Source: Parvibaculaceae bacterium
GTDB taxonomy: Bacteria; Pseudomonadota; Alphaproteobacteria; Parvibaculales; Parvibaculaceae
Length of the DNA: 64,000 nt
Reading direction: 5' to 3'
Assembly: GCA_028283765.1 (NCBI GenBank)
Contig: JAPWJY010000008.1
Span: forward strand, 997,001 to 1,061,000
Below are positions 8,886 through 17,925 of the stretch, one piece after another (the first letter of the stretch is position 1; every line of letters begins with the position of its first letter). A program made the translations under genes and the position numbers. The notes beneath the pieces are model-generated. The model searched no databases, had not been told where the DNA came from, and was given only the letters and a program-made list of their open reading frames with translations.

Positions 8886-10295
8886 ATGTCAGCCAATATC
8901 GCGGCAATACTCTATCTCGTGTCCGGCGTGCTGTTCATCCTTGCGCTGCGCGGCCTTTCCTCGCCCGCCACATCGCAGGCGGGCAACCGCTACGGCATGA
9001 TCGGCATGGCGATCGCCATCGTCACCACCTTCGCCGCGCTCCAGTCCAATGCGGGACTGACCTGGCCGCTGATCCTCGTCGGCCTCGTCATCGGCGGCGG
9101 CATCGGCGCCATCACGGCGCGGCGCATCGCCATGACGGACATGCCCCAGCTCGTGGCGGCCTTCCATTCGCTCGTCGGCCTTGCCGCCGTGTTCGTCGCC
9201 TGGGCTGCGTTCTTCTCGCCCGCCGCCTATGGCATCGGCGATTTTCACGCGATCCACCCCGGCAACCTCATCGAGATGTCGCTCGGCGTGGCCATCGGCG
9301 CGATCACCTTCTCCGGTTCGGTCATCGCCTTCGCCAAGCTCAACGGCAACATGTCGGGCGCGCCGATCATGCTGCCCGCCCGGCACCTCATCAACATCGT
9401 GCTTGCGGTGCTGATCGTCGCCGGCGTGGTCTGGAACGTGATCGACCAGAGCCACCAGACGACGGAGCTTTTCCTCGCCATCACGTTGCTGTCCTTCGTG
9501 CTCGGCTTCCTGCTCATCATTCCCATCGGCGGCGCGGACATGCCGGTGGTGGTCTCGATGCTGAATTCCTATTCGGGCTGGGCGGCGGCGGGCATCGGCT
9601 TCACCCTCGGCAACCTCGCGCTCATCATCACGGGCTCGCTCGTGGGCTCGTCGGGCGCGATCCTGAGCTACATCATGTGCAAGGGCATGAACCGCTCCTT
9701 CATCAGCGTCATCCTCGGCGGCTTCGGCGGGGACACATCCGGCGCGGCGGCGGGGGCGGCGAAGGAAACCCGTCCGATCAGGCAGGGTTCGGCCGAGGAC
9801 GCGGCCTTCATCATGAAGAACGCAGGCTCCGTCATCATCGTGCCGGGCTACGGCATGGCGGTGGCGCAGGCCCAGCACACGCTGCGCGAGATGGCCGACA
9901 TTCTGAAGAAGGAGGGCGTGAAGGTCTCCTACGCCATCCATCCGGTCGCGGGCCGCATGCCGGGGCACATGAACGTGCTGCTGGCGGAGGCCAATGTTCC
10001 CTATGATGAAGTCTTCGAGCTTGAGGACATCAACAACCAGTTCGCACAGACCGACGTGGCTTTCGTCATCGGCGCGAACGACGTGACCAACCCTTCGGCC
10101 AAGACCGACCCCAAGAGCCCGATCTTCGGGATGCCGATCCTTGAGGTGGAGAAGGCCAAGACCGTGCTCTTCATCAAGCGCGGCATGGGGTCTGGCTATG
10201 CCGGCGTCGAGAACGAGCTGTTCTTCAAGGACAACACCATGATGCTCTTCGGCGACGCGAAGAAGATGGTGGAAGAAATCGTGAAATCGCTCTGA
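8886..10295 (+). CDS. pntB: NAD(P)+ transhydrogenase subunit beta
   Basis: A 469-residue protein. The first roughly 260 residues are eight or nine transmembrane helices of domain II, and the C-terminal ~180 form the NADP(H)-binding domain III. Key dIII elements are visible: IIVPGYGMAVAQAQH near 317-331 (NADP pyrophosphate loop), YAIHPVAGRMPGHMNVLLAEA near 352-372, and IGANDVTNP near 393-401. It completes the proton channel and hydride-acceptor half of the enzyme. A strong terminator follows 22 bp after the stop. Confidence 0.97.
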   Translation: MSANIAAILYLVSGVLFILALRGLSSPATSQAGNRYGMIGMAIAIVTTFAALQSNAGLTWPLILVGLVIGGGIGAITARRIAMTDMPQLVAAFHSLVGLAAVFVAWAAFFSPAAYGIGDFHAIHPGNLIEMSLGVAIGAITFSGSVIAFAKLNGNMSGAPIMLPARHLINIVLAVLIVAGVVWNVIDQSHQTTELFLAITLLSFVLGFLLIIPIGGADMPVVVSMLNSYSGWAAAGIGFTLGNLALIITGSLVGSSGAILSYIMCKGMNRSFISVILGGFGGDTSGAAAGAAKETRPIRQGSAEDAAFIMKNAGSVIIVPGYGMAVAQAQHTLREMADILKKEGVKVSYAIHPVAGRMPGHMNVLLAEANVPYDEVFELEDINNQFAQTDVAFVIGANDVTNPSAKTDPKSPIFGMPILEVEKAKTVLFIKRGMGSGYAGVENELFFKDNTMMLFGDAKKMVEEIVKSL

Positions 10296-10317
10296 TCTCT
10301 TGCAGGATGAGCGGACG

Positions 10318-10352
10318 GGGCGGCATCTTCACGGATGCCGCCCTTTTTGTTT
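10318..10352 (+). terminator. Rho-independent terminator of the pnt operon
   Basis: GGGCGGCATC (10318-10327) and GATGCCGCCC (10334-10343) form a perfect 10-bp stem around TTCACG, followed by TTTTTGTTT. Confidence 0.93.
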
Positions 10353-10374
10353 CAGCGGGGCGAAGGGGGCTGGA

Positions 10375-10724
10375 ATGGATATTTATCATGGCTGGTGCGA
10401 CCTCAGGCCCGGCGTCGGGGACAAGGTTTTCGCGGACGCCTTCAATCGCTACATGGCGCTGCTGAAGGATGAGGGAAAGATCGCGGGCTACAGGCTCACG
10501 CGGCGCAAGCTGGGGCTCGGGCCCGCCCATCTGGGCGAATTTCACTTCATGATCGAGGTGAAAATCTGGCCCAGCTCGATGAGGCCTTCAATCTGGCCGC
10601 GGGCAGGGCAGAGCCGGTCGAAGGGGTTCACCATGGCGTCAACGCGCTGGTGCAGAATGTGACCTTCGCGCTCTACCGGGATTTCCCGGATCCCGTCCGC
10701 CAGTATGGGGAAGAAAAATTCTGA
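10375..10724 (+). pseudogene. DUF6614-like small protein with an internal frameshift
   Basis: The reading frame opens MDIYHGWCDLRPG and runs through YRLTRRKLGLGPAHLGEFHFMIEV to about 10560. It then reads nonsense to a stop at 10662. Shifting frame by one base at about 10559-10565 restores a continuation, DLAQLDEAFNLAAGRAEPVEG then HHGVNALVQNVTFALYRDFPDP, ending at TGA 10722-10724. The joined product of about 116 residues looks like the DUF6614 family of short uncharacterised alphaproteobacterial proteins. The break is a single missing base in the A-rich stretch GTGAAAATCTGG. It could be a genuine mutation, a programmed event or a sequencing error; I cannot tell which. It sits between the pnt terminator and the rpsU terminator. 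Confidence 0.7.
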
Positions 10725-10754
10725 TCCGCCCTGAACCGGACCGGCCACAAAAGC

Positions 10755-10779
10755 AAACGCCCCCGAAACGGGGGCGTTT
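10755..10779 (-). terminator. Bidirectional terminator serving rpsU
   Basis: AAACGCCCCC pairs perfectly with GGGGGCGTTT around a 5-nt loop. On the minus strand the stem is followed by GCTTTTG after TTT, suiting rpsU. On the plus strand the TTT run also suits the frameshifted gene ending at 10724. Confidence 0.85.
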
Positions 10780-10828
10780 ATGAATTCGGTCTATGACAGC
10801 AGCCTTGAAAGGCCCCTGCCGCCGCTTG

Positions 10829-11062
10829 TCAGCGGGTCGGGGCCGGACGGGCGGTGACCACGCCGCTTTCGCGCTGGGCGCGCTTGCGGGCCAGCTTGCG
10901 GGCGCGGCGGATGGCTTCCGCCTTTTCGCGGGCGCGCTTCTCAGAAGGCTTCTCGTAGAAGTTACGCAGCTTCATCTCGCGGAACACGCCCTCGCGCTGC
11001 AACTTCTTCTTAAGCGCCTTCATGGCCTGGTCGACGTTATTATCGCGGACGATTACCTGCAC
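10829..11062 (-). CDS. rpsU: 30S ribosomal protein S21
   Basis: A 77-residue basic protein. It starts [20 protein letters not shown] and continues [24 protein letters not shown], the signature of bS21. The start is a GTG at 11060-11062, preceded by AGGAAG about 4 bp upstream; a much longer frame exists upstream but has no S21 homology. It sits on the platform of the 30S subunit near the anti-Shine-Dalgarno sequence. The C-terminal tail, rich in Arg and Ala, is a little longer than in E. coli, as is common in alphaproteobacteria. Confidence 0.95.
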   Translation of the reverse strand: MQVIVRDNNVDQAMKALKKKLQREGVFREMKLRNFYEKPSEKRAREKAEAIRRARKLARKRAQRESGVVTARPAPTR

Positions 11063-11236
11063 GAGACTTCCTGCCTTCCGGGTTCGTGGTGAATTCTTTC
11101 GGGAGGGAATCCCTTGGGGTTCCTTCCGGTAAGGGCGGTTCAGTAGCAGAAGATTTTTGAATTGTCCACCACGAGGCGTTAGGATTTGCGGCTCCGGCGG
11201 GGTGAATCCGCGCCTTTCCGACAAGATCCGGGTTCC

Positions 11237-11806
11237 ATGGCCATACTGAAAATCGCCCGAATGGGCCACCCCGTGCTGCGAAAGCCTGCCGAACCGGTCG
11301 AAAACCCAACCTCTCCCGAGGTCAGGGCGCTGGTCAAGGACATGATCGCGACCATGATCGACGCCAATGGCGCAGGGCTGGCGGCCCCCCAGATCCATGA
11401 GTCGAAGCGGGTCGTGATCTTTCAGGCCCCGGCATCGCGGATGACGCCGGGAGTCGACGAGGACGAGGCCTATGACCATCAGGCGGAGCTGACCGTGCTG
11501 ATCAATCCCGAAATCGAGGTTCTGGGGCCGGAAACGGAGGAGGGCTGGGAAGGTTGCCTTTCAGTGCCCGGCATGCGGGGGCTGGTGCCGCGCTACACCC
11601 ATATCCGCTACCGGGGCGTCGGACTGGACGGGGAGCCCATCGAGCGGGTCGCGCGCGGCTTCCACGCCCGGGTCGTGCAGCATGAGTGCGATCATCTGGA
11701 CGGTATTCTTTATCCCCAGCGTATGGCAGACCTGAGCAAGCTGATTTTCGAGACGGAAGCCGTCCACTGGGTGGCACCGGCCAGAGGAGAGGACGAGGAA
11801 CGATGA
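11237..11806 (+). CDS. def: Peptide deformylase
   Basis: A 189-residue metallo-hydrolase that removes formyl groups from nascent N-terminal Met. All three family motifs are present: GAGLAAPQI (about 46-54), EGCLSVPG (about 101-108) with the metal-ligand Cys, and QHECDHLDG (about 146-154) with the two His ligands and catalytic Glu. It begins [15 protein letters not shown] at ATG 11237; the open frame extends further upstream without homology. The stop codon overlaps the ATG of the COQ9-like gene. Confidence 0.95.
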   Translation: MAILKIARMGHPVLRKPAEPVENPTSPEVRALVKDMIATMIDANGAGLAAPQIHESKRVVIFQAPASRMTPGVDEDEAYDHQAELTVLINPEIEVLGPETEEGWEGCLSVPGMRGLVPRYTHIRYRGVGLDGEPIERVARGFHARVVQHECDHLDGILYPQRMADLSKLIFETEAVHWVAPARGEDEER

Positions 11807-12459
11807 CGGACGCGCTCATTCATGAATGGCGGCTGGCCCTTCTGCGCAAGGCCCTGCCGAACGTCGCTTTCGATGGCTGGACGGGCAAGGTGCTGGCGGC
11901 GGCGGCCGGGGAGGCCGGGCTCGATGAAGGGCAGGTTGATCTGGCTTTCCCCAATGGCGTCGTGGACCTCATCTGCTTTTTCATGGCCGAGGGCGACCGG
12001 CGGCTGGAGGACAGGCTGAAGAGCGAGGACATCGCCGGCATGAAGGTGCGGGCCCGGATCGCCCACGCCCTGCGCACAAGGATCGAGCTTGATACGCCGC
12101 ATCGTGAGGCGGTGCGCCGCGCGGGCGCGGTGCTCGCCCTGCCGACATCGGGCGCGGCGGGCCTCAGGGCGCTCTATCACAGCGTCGATTCGATCTGGCG
12201 CGCGGCGGGCGACACCTCGACGGACCTCAACTTCTATACCAGGCGCGCCACGCTGGCGGCGGTCTACGCCGCGACGGTGCTCTACTGGCTGGGCGATGAA
12301 TCGGACGATTTCGCCGATACATGGGCCTTCATCGACCGGCGCATCGGCGATGTGATGCAGATCGAAAAGGCGAAGAAGGGGCTGAAGAAGTTCGCGGGCC
12401 GCCTGCCCGATCCGGTTCGCCTGCTTGGCCGCCTGCGCTATGCCGGGCCATGGGGCTGA
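11803..12459 (+). CDS. COQ9-family protein
   Basis: A 218-residue soluble protein with the TetR-like all-helical fold of the COQ9 family. The pattern ALPNVAFDGWTGKVLAAAA near the start and the segment GDTSTDLNFYTRRATLAAVYAATVLYWLGD (in two parts, about 137-166) are typical. COQ9 binds lipids and assists ubiquinone biosynthesis, notably the hydroxylation steps in eukaryotes; the bacterial role is inferred from that. It overlaps def by four bases and converges on purK with only 9 bp between stops. Confidence 0.9.
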   Translation: MTDALIHEWRLALLRKALPNVAFDGWTGKVLAAAAGEAGLDEGQVDLAFPNGVVDLICFFMAEGDRRLEDRLKSEDIAGMKVRARIAHALRTRIELDTPHREAVRRAGAVLALPTSGAAGLRALYHSVDSIWRAAGDTSTDLNFYTRRATLAAVYAATVLYWLGDESDDFADTWAFIDRRIGDVMQIEKAKKGLKKFAGRLPDPVRLLGRLRYAGPWG

Positions 12460-12468
12460 AAAATTAGA

Positions 12469-13575
12469 TCAGGGCCGCGTGCCCCGGGGATAAATCCGCG
12501 TGACATGGCCCATCTTGCGGCCGGGGCGGGCTTCGCTCTTGCCATAGAGATGGACGCCCGTGGCGGGCTCGGCGGCAAGCGCCTGCCAGTCCTTGACGTC
12601 ATCGCCGATCAGATTGGTCATGATGGCGTCGGAATGACGCGCGGGATCGCCCAGCGGCCAGCCGCAGATGGCGCGGATATGCTGCTCGAACTGGCTGACG
12701 GTGCAGGCGTTCTGGGTCCAGTGGCCGGAATTGTGGACGCGCGGGGCCATTTCATTGACGAGCAGGCGCGGGCCTGACGATCCCTCCGGCATCAGGAACA
12801 TTTCGACGCCGATCACCCCGGCATAATCGAGCCGCGTCAGGATCGTTTCGGCGATGGCGCGCGCCTGATCCGCCACTGCCTTGTCGAGGGTGGCAGGCGC
12901 GAAGGTCTGGTGCAGGATGTGGTGGCGATGGACGTTCTCGACCGGATCGTAGGCGGCCACCGCGCCATCGAGGCCCCGGGCGGCGACGACCGAGATTTCA
13001 CGCTCGAACGGCACGAACCCCTCAAGGATCGCAGGCGCGCCCTTCATGGCGGCGAAAGCCTCGCCAGCCCCGGCCAGATTGTCGATCTTCACCTGCCCTT
13101 TGCCGTCATAGCCCATGCGCCGGGTCTTGAGGATCGCGGGCACGCCGAACCGGGCCAGCGCCTCTTCCAGATCATTGAGCGTGTCCACGGCGGCAAAAGG
13201 CGCTGTCGCGATGCCCTGGGCGGCGAGGAAGCTCTTTTCGGCCAGCCGGTCCTGCGAGGTCGCAAGCGCGAGGGCTCCCGGACGTACCGGCGCGTGCCGG
13301 GCCAGAATCCGGGCGGTTTCGGCGGGCACGTTCTCGAATTCATAGGTGACGACATCGACGGTGGCGGCGAAGGCGGCAAGCGCTTCGGCGTCGTCATAGG
13401 CCGCGCGCGTGACAGCGGCTGAAACCTGCCCGGCGGGCAGGTCGGCGTCCGGGCAGTAAATGTGGCAGGTCAGGCCCAGATTGGCGGCGGCGAGCGCCAG
13501 CATCCGCCCGAGCTGGCCGCCGCCGAGAATACCGATGCGCCCGCCGGGCGGGATCGCGGACACGCGCTCGTTCAC
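12469..13575 (-). CDS. purK: N5-carboxyaminoimidazole ribonucleotide synthase
   Basis: A 368-residue ATP-grasp enzyme that makes N5-CAIR from AIR, ATP and bicarbonate in purine synthesis. The N-terminus has the nucleotide-fold motif GILGGGQLGRMLALAA, followed later by KTRRMGYDGKGQ (ATP-binding lysine loop) and the metal-ligand stretch EMAPRVHNSGHWT. The predicted start is GTG at 13573-13575. It lies immediately downstream of purE (4 bp), forming the standard purEK pair. Confidence 0.96.
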   Translation of the reverse strand: MNERVSAIPPGGRIGILGGGQLGRMLALAAANLGLTCHIYCPDADLPAGQVSAAVTRAAYDDAEALAAFAATVDVVTYEFENVPAETARILARHAPVRPGALALATSQDRLAEKSFLAAQGIATAPFAAVDTLNDLEEALARFGVPAILKTRRMGYDGKGQVKIDNLAGAGEAFAAMKGAPAILEGFVPFEREISVVAARGLDGAVAAYDPVENVHRHHILHQTFAPATLDKAVADQARAIAETILTRLDYAGVIGVEMFLMPEGSSGPRLLVNEMAPRVHNSGHWTQNACTVSQFEQHIRAICGWPLGDPARHSDAIMTNLIGDDVKDWQALAAEPATGVHLYGKSEARPGRKMGHVTRIYPRGTRP

Positions 13576-13579
13576 CGGG

Positions 13580-14092
13580 TCAATCCTTTGGAAATTCCGC
13601 GACGCTCTCCGTCTGGGCTGCGCGCAGGGCGTCCAGCCGTCCGGCGAGCGCCTTGTCGGTGAGGGCGAGCACGGCGGCGGCCAGCAGGCCCGCGTTCCTG
13701 GCGCCCGCCTCGCCGATGGCGAGCGTGCCGACGGGGACGCCGGCGGGCATCTGCACGATGGAGAGCAGGCTGTCGCGCCCCGAGAGCGCCTTAGATTGCA
13801 CGGGCACGCCGAAAACGGGGAGGGGCGTCAGGGAGGCTGCCATGCCGGGCAGGTGGGCCGCGCCGCCCGCGCCGGCAATGATGATCTTGAGTCCGCGGTC
13901 GCGCGCGGTTTTCGCATAGGTGAACAGGCGTTCAGGGGTGCGGTGGGCCGAGACGATGCGCGCCTCGAACGGCACGCCCAGCTTTTCCAGCACATCGGCG
14001 GCATGCTTCATGGTCGGCCAGTCCGACTGGCTGCCCATGATGATGCCGACGAGCGGCCGGGGTTCTGCTTTCGACTTGGCCATGCGTACCAT
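13580..14092 (-). CDS. purE: N5-carboxyaminoimidazole ribonucleotide mutase
   Basis: A class I PurE of about 167-170 residues that converts N5-CAIR to CAIR. The motifs [16 protein letters not shown] and [13 protein letters not shown] include the catalytic His, and [11 protein letters not shown] follows. Two ATGs are possible (14092 and 14083); the second gives better spacing from AAGGG. It precedes purK and is read as one operon with it. Confidence 0.95.
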   Translation of the reverse strand: MVRMAKSKAEPRPLVGIIMGSQSDWPTMKHAADVLEKLGVPFEARIVSAHRTPERLFTYAKTARDRGLKIIIAGAGGAAHLPGMAASLTPLPVFGVPVQSKALSGRDSLLSIVQMPAGVPVGTLAIGEAGARNAGLLAAAVLALTDKALAGRLDALRAAQTESVAEFPKD

Positions 14093-14189
14093 GCCCTTGC
14101 TTGGCCGGCGGGTTGAGCCGGGTGGCCGGAAAGCGCGCCAGTATATTCAGGCGCGACCTGTTGGCAAGTTGGGATAAATAAAGGTGGGA

Positions 14190-14396
14190 TCAGGCGATGA
14201 TGTCGGGGCAGAGAATGTCTTCCAGCCCCTGAATGCGGTCGCGCAGGGCGAGCTTGCGCTTTTTCAGCCGCTTGATCTGGAGTTCGTCGTTCATGGCAAG
14301 CGCTTGCAGCGCCTTGATGGCGCTGTCGAGATCACGATGCTCTTCCTTGAGCTGGGCAAGCATGTTTCCCAGCTCCTTTTCTTCGTGCTCAGTCAT
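14190..14396 (-). CDS. DUF465 (YdcH-like) small coiled-coil protein
   Basis: A 68-residue charged helical protein starting MTEHEEKELGNMLAQLKEEH. It ends with LKKRKLALRDRIQGLEDIL, the typical DUF465 hairpin of two helices. The biochemical role of the family is unknown. I set the start at ATG 14394-14396; the open frame continues upstream into unrelated sequence. A second DUF465 gene lies about 1.3 kb away on the other strand. Confidence 0.82.
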   Translation of the reverse strand: MTEHEEKELGNMLAQLKEEHRDLDSAIKALQALAMNDELQIKRLKKRKLALRDRIQGLEDILCPDIIA

Positions 14397-14474
14397 TAAC
14401 CACGTCATCTCCATGGTCGGACGCAACGCGGTTCTAGCTTGCCTGCCGTCCCGGAGCAAGGGCAAGCTCGGACC

Positions 14475-14972
14475 ATGATGGATGCTGACACATTTGCCGG
14501 CGGCCTGTGGGAATTCTCGCTGGATTTTTATGCCCGCCCGGGCATTTCCCAAAGGCTGATCGGGCTTCAGGACGAGCATGGCGTGGAGGTCAACCTCGTG
14601 CTGCTGTGCCTTTATGCCGGACGGCGGGGATATGCCCTTTCGCAGGCCGACATGAGCGCGCTCCGGGCCATGGCGGCGCTGTGGAGCCATGAGGTCGTGG
14701 GGCCGCTCCGCAGTGCGCGCCGCGCCCTGAAGCGGATGATGACCGTGGATTCCCGGCTTGTGGCCCTGCGGCAAAAGACGCTGGCGCTGGAACTGGAGGC
14801 GGAACGCGAAATGCAGCGTGCGCTGGCGGGCGTCATTCCGTTTGAGCCGGGCGCGGGCGGCGAAGCTCTGGCGCGCGGCAATCTGGCGATCTATCTGACA
14901 GATCTGGGCCTTGCCGACGCCATTCCCCTTGCCGGTGAGTTTGCCGCGAAAACGGCTGTGGCAGGCGGCTAG
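14475..14972 (+). CDS. TIGR02444-family hypothetical protein
   Basis: A 165-residue protein matching the TIGR02444 family: LWEFSLDFYARPGI near the start, then LQDEHGVEVNLVLLCLYAGRRG and WSHEVVGPLRSARRALK. The family is found in alpha- and gammaproteobacteria and has no assigned function. The start could be ATG 14475 or 14478. Its stop overlaps the ubiX stop on the other strand, so the two genes converge with no room for a separate terminator. Confidence 0.8.
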   Translation: MMDADTFAGGLWEFSLDFYARPGISQRLIGLQDEHGVEVNLVLLCLYAGRRGYALSQADMSALRAMAALWSHEVVGPLRSARRALKRMMTVDSRLVALRQKTLALELEAEREMQRALAGVIPFEPGAGGEALARGNLAIYLTDLGLADAIPLAGEFAAKTAVAGG

Positions 14973-15571
14973 GTTCTGGGTTTGCCGCGGCGGCCCTTGG
15001 CCAGATCCTCGCCCCACCGCTTCGCATCGGGCGCATCGAGCCCGAAAAGATCGAGAACGCGGGCGACCGACTGGGTCACGATCTCGTCCACGCTCTTGGG
15101 CTCGGCATAGAAGGCGGGCATGGGTGGGGCGATGATCGCGCCCATTTCGCTCAGCGCCGTCATGGTGCGCAGATGGCCCAGATGCAGCGGCGTTTCCCGC
15201 ACCATCAGCACCAGCCGCCGCCGCTCCTTCAAGACCACGTCGGCGGCGCGCGTCAGCAGGGTCGAGGTCATGCCGGTCGCGACTTCCGACATGGTGCGCA
15301 CCGAGCAGGGGGCGATGAGCATCCCCATGGTCCTGAACGAGCCGCTGGATATGGCGGCCCCGACATCGGGAAGCTGATAGCGGGTGTGGACAAATTTATC
15401 CATGTCCGGGAGCGACAGGCCCATCTCGTAGGCCAGCGTCATTTCCGCGGCCTTGGTGACGACCAGATGGGTCTCGATCTGGAGCGCATGCAGCATTTCC
15501 AGCGCCCGCACGCCATAGGCGACGCCTGAAGCCCCCGATATGCCGACGATTATCCGCTTTGTTTCGCTCAT
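14969..15571 (-). CDS. ubiX: Flavin prenyltransferase UbiX
   Basis: A 200-residue enzyme that makes prenylated FMN, the cofactor of the UbiD decarboxylase in ubiquinone synthesis. The FMN-binding N-terminus is IIVGISGASGVAYGVRALE. The middle segment LIAPCSVRTMSEVATGM and the C-terminal RETPLHLGHLRTM are diagnostic. I chose the ATG at 15571 (MSETKR); an ATG at 15580 is the alternative, and a longer upstream frame is spurious. UbiD is not in the window. Confidence 0.95.
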   Translation of the reverse strand: MSETKRIIVGISGASGVAYGVRALEMLHALQIETHLVVTKAAEMTLAYEMGLSLPDMDKFVHTRYQLPDVGAAISSGSFRTMGMLIAPCSVRTMSEVATGMTSTLLTRAADVVLKERRRLVLMVRETPLHLGHLRTMTALSEMGAIIAPPMPAFYAEPKSVDEIVTQSVARVLDLFGLDAPDAKRWGEDLAKGRRGKPRT

Positions 15572-15701
15572 GGTCCCCATATCTAGTCCGATATTGCCGC
15601 GCGGTACAATTTTCTTCGGCTGCCTGCCCGGACAGGTTCGACAAGCCGTTATGAAAGAGTCACACTTGATTGGCTGCTCACGTAACAGAAGGAGGATGCT
15701 T

Positions 15702-15872
15702 ATGACTGTAGAGTCCCGTATCGCCGAACTGAGACAGAGACACCGCACTCTCGATGCCACGATTGAACGCGAACGGCATCGCGCCTGGACCGACAATGTC
15801 CAGATTACCCATCTCAAGCTCGAAAAACTGCGCCTGAAGGAAGAAATAACGAGGCTTTCCACTTCTCATTAA
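15702..15872 (+). CDS. DUF465 (YdcH-like) small protein
   Basis: A 56-residue helical protein starting MTVESRIAELRQRHRTLDATI and containing WTDNVQITHLKLEKLRLKEEI. This is the shorter DUF465 type common in alphaproteobacteria. A strong GAAGGAGG ribosome-binding site (15688-15695) decides the start at 15702, because the ATG at 15696 would touch it. It is divergently oriented from ubiX, with a 130-bp shared upstream region. Function is unknown. Confidence 0.85.
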   Translation: MTVESRIAELRQRHRTLDATIERERHRAWTDNVQITHLKLEKLRLKEEITRLSTSH

Positions 15873-16003
15873 GGGGATGTCTCTATCAGGGAGGCCGCCG
15901 TTTGCGCCGGGCACAAGCCCGGCGCTTTGCATTTCAACCCGGCATTTTCCCGGTGTAATGTGCGGTAAAGTTAAAAATGACTGAATGACAGGACGGAAGC
16001 GGG

Positions 16004-17920
16004 ATGGGGCGATACCGGGAAACATATGAACGCTGGCAACGGGATCCGGAAGGTTTCTGGGCCGAAGCGGCAAACGCCATCGACTGGGTGAAGCCCTGGG
16101 ACAAGGTTCTGGCCGGGGAGAACGGGCTCTTTCGCTGGTTCGAGGGCGCGCAATGCAACACCTGCTACAATGCGCTCGACCGGCATGTGGAGCAGGGCCA
16201 TGGCGAGCGCCTTGCGCTGATCTACGACAGCCCCGTCACCGGCACGATCCGGCACTTCACCTATGCCGGATTGCTCGACGAGGTCGCGACTTTTGCCGCC
16301 GTGCTGGAAAGTCATGGCGTGAAGAAAGGCGACACGGTGGTGATCTACATGCCGATGGTGCCGGAAGCCGCCATCGCCATGCTCGCCTGCGCCCGGATCG
16401 GGGCGATCCATTCCGTGGTCTTCGGCGGTTTCGCCGCAAAGGAGCTGGCGACGCGCATTGATGACGCAAAGCCGGTGCTGATCGTTTCGGCGTCCTGCGG
16501 CATCGAGCCCGGCCGGACCGTCGCCTACAAGCCGCTGCTCGACCAGGCGATGGACATGGCCGCGCACAAGCCGCGCGCCGCAATCATTCTGGCAAGGCCC
16601 CAGCTTGAGGCCGGACTTGTCGCAGGACGCGATTTCGACTGGGCGGCGGAGATGGCGCAGGCCCGGGCCGAGGGTCGCAAGGCTGCCTGCGTCCCGGTCG
16701 ACGCCACCGATCCGCTCTATGTTCTGTATACGTCAGGCACCACCGGCAAGCCCAAGGGCGTGGTCCGCGACAATGGCGGCTACATGGTGGCGCTCGCCTG
16801 GTCGATGAGGAATATATACGACATCGGCCCCGGCGACGTGTTCTGGTGCGCCTCCGACGTCGGCTGGGTCGTCGGCCACAGCTATATCGTCTATGGGCCG
16901 TTGCTGTGCGGGAGCACGTCGGTTCTGTTCGAGGGCAAGCCGGTCGGCACACCCGATGCGGGCACGTTCTGGCGGGTGATCGCGGAGCATGGCGCGCGCG
17001 CGCTCTTTACCGCGCCGACGGCGCTCAGGGCCATCAAGCGCGAGGACCCGCAGGCGTCCCTTGCCGGGAACTACGATCTTTCATCCTTCAAGACCCTGTT
17101 TCTGGCCGGAGAACGGGCGGACCCCGATACGGTGCAGTGGGCGGAGCGTTCGCTTCCCGGCCGCCCGGTCATCGATCACTGGTGGCAGACCGAGACGGGC
17201 TGGGCGATTGCCGCCGATCCGGTGGGGCTTGAGGCGCTGCCGGTCAAATATGGCTCTCCGACCGTGCCCATGCCGGGTTATGACGTCAGGGTGGTCGATG
17301 AGGCCGGGCATGCCGTGCCGGCCGGCACCACGGGCTCTATCGTCATCAAGCTGCCGCTGCCGCCGGGTTGCCTGCCGACCCTCTGGCACAATGACGCGGG
17401 CTTCCGCGATTCCTATCTCATGGATTTCCCCGGTTTCTATAAAACCGGGGACGCGGGCTATATCGATGAAGATGGCTATCTCTACATCATGGCCCGCACC
17501 GACGACATCATCAACGTCGCCGGGCACCGGCTTTCGACCGGGGGCATGGAGGAGGTGCTGGCGGGTCACCCCGATGTCGCCGAATGCGCCGTGATCGGCG
17601 TCGCCGACAGCCTGAAGGGGCAGATGCCGGTGGGCTTCATCGTGCTCAACAAGGGGGTGACGCGGCCCGCGGCCGAGATCGAGCGCGAGGCCGTGGCGCT
17701 GGTGCGAGAGAAGATCGGGCCGGTCGCCGCCTTCAAGGTGGCGCTCTGCGTCCAGCGCCTGCCCAAGACCCGTTCCGGCAAGATCCTGCGCGGCACCATG
17801 CGCAAGATCGCCGATGGCGAAGCATGGAACATGCCCGCGACCGTCGATGATCCGGCCATTCTCGACGAGATCGAGGCGCTGTTGCAGAACGCGGGCCTTG
17901 CCCCCCAGCGGGCGGAGTAA
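16004..17920 (+). CDS. prpE: Propionyl-CoA synthetase-like acyl-CoA synthetase
   Basis: A 638-residue AMP-forming acyl-CoA synthetase. It starts MGRYRETYERWQRDPEGFW and has the adenylate loop YTSGTTGKPKGVVRDNGG (about 244-261). WWQTETGW (about 396-403), YKTGD (about 480-484) and the C-terminal acetylation-site motif PKTRSGKILR (about 588-597) follow. The PKGVVRDNGGY segment and overall length fit propionyl-CoA synthetase (PrpE) better than acetyl-CoA synthetase. The gene is followed after 5 bp by an SDR dehydrogenase, suggesting short-chain acid or ketone catabolism, but the pairing does not define a pathway. Confidence 0.85.
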   Translation: MGRYRETYERWQRDPEGFWAEAANAIDWVKPWDKVLAGENGLFRWFEGAQCNTCYNALDRHVEQGHGERLALIYDSPVTGTIRHFTYAGLLDEVATFAAVLESHGVKKGDTVVIYMPMVPEAAIAMLACARIGAIHSVVFGGFAAKELATRIDDAKPVLIVSASCGIEPGRTVAYKPLLDQAMDMAAHKPRAAIILARPQLEAGLVAGRDFDWAAEMAQARAEGRKAACVPVDATDPLYVLYTSGTTGKPKGVVRDNGGYMVALAWSMRNIYDIGPGDVFWCASDVGWVVGHSYIVYGPLLCGSTSVLFEGKPVGTPDAGTFWRVIAEHGARALFTAPTALRAIKREDPQASLAGNYDLSSFKTLFLAGERADPDTVQWAERSLPGRPVIDHWWQTETGWAIAADPVGLEALPVKYGSPTVPMPGYDVRVVDEAGHAVPAGTTGSIVIKLPLPPGCLPTLWHNDAGFRDSYLMDFPGFYKTGDAGYIDEDGYLYIMARTDDIINVAGHRLSTGGMEEVLAGHPDVAECAVIGVADSLKGQMPVGFIVLNKGVTRPAAEIEREAVALVREKIGPVAAFKVALCVQRLPKTRSGKILRGTMRKIADGEAWNMPATVDDPAILDEIEALLQNAGLAPQRAE

Positions 17921-17925
17921 CGCAC

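Noticed and set aside
8819-10006. 395-residue plus-strand frame inside pntB
   Set aside because: Out-of-frame reading of pntB, rich in His and Arg, with no family resemblance.
16004-17920. Acetyl-CoA synthetase (acs)
   Set aside because: Length and the PKGVVRDNGGY-type adenylate loop favour the propionyl-CoA synthetase branch.
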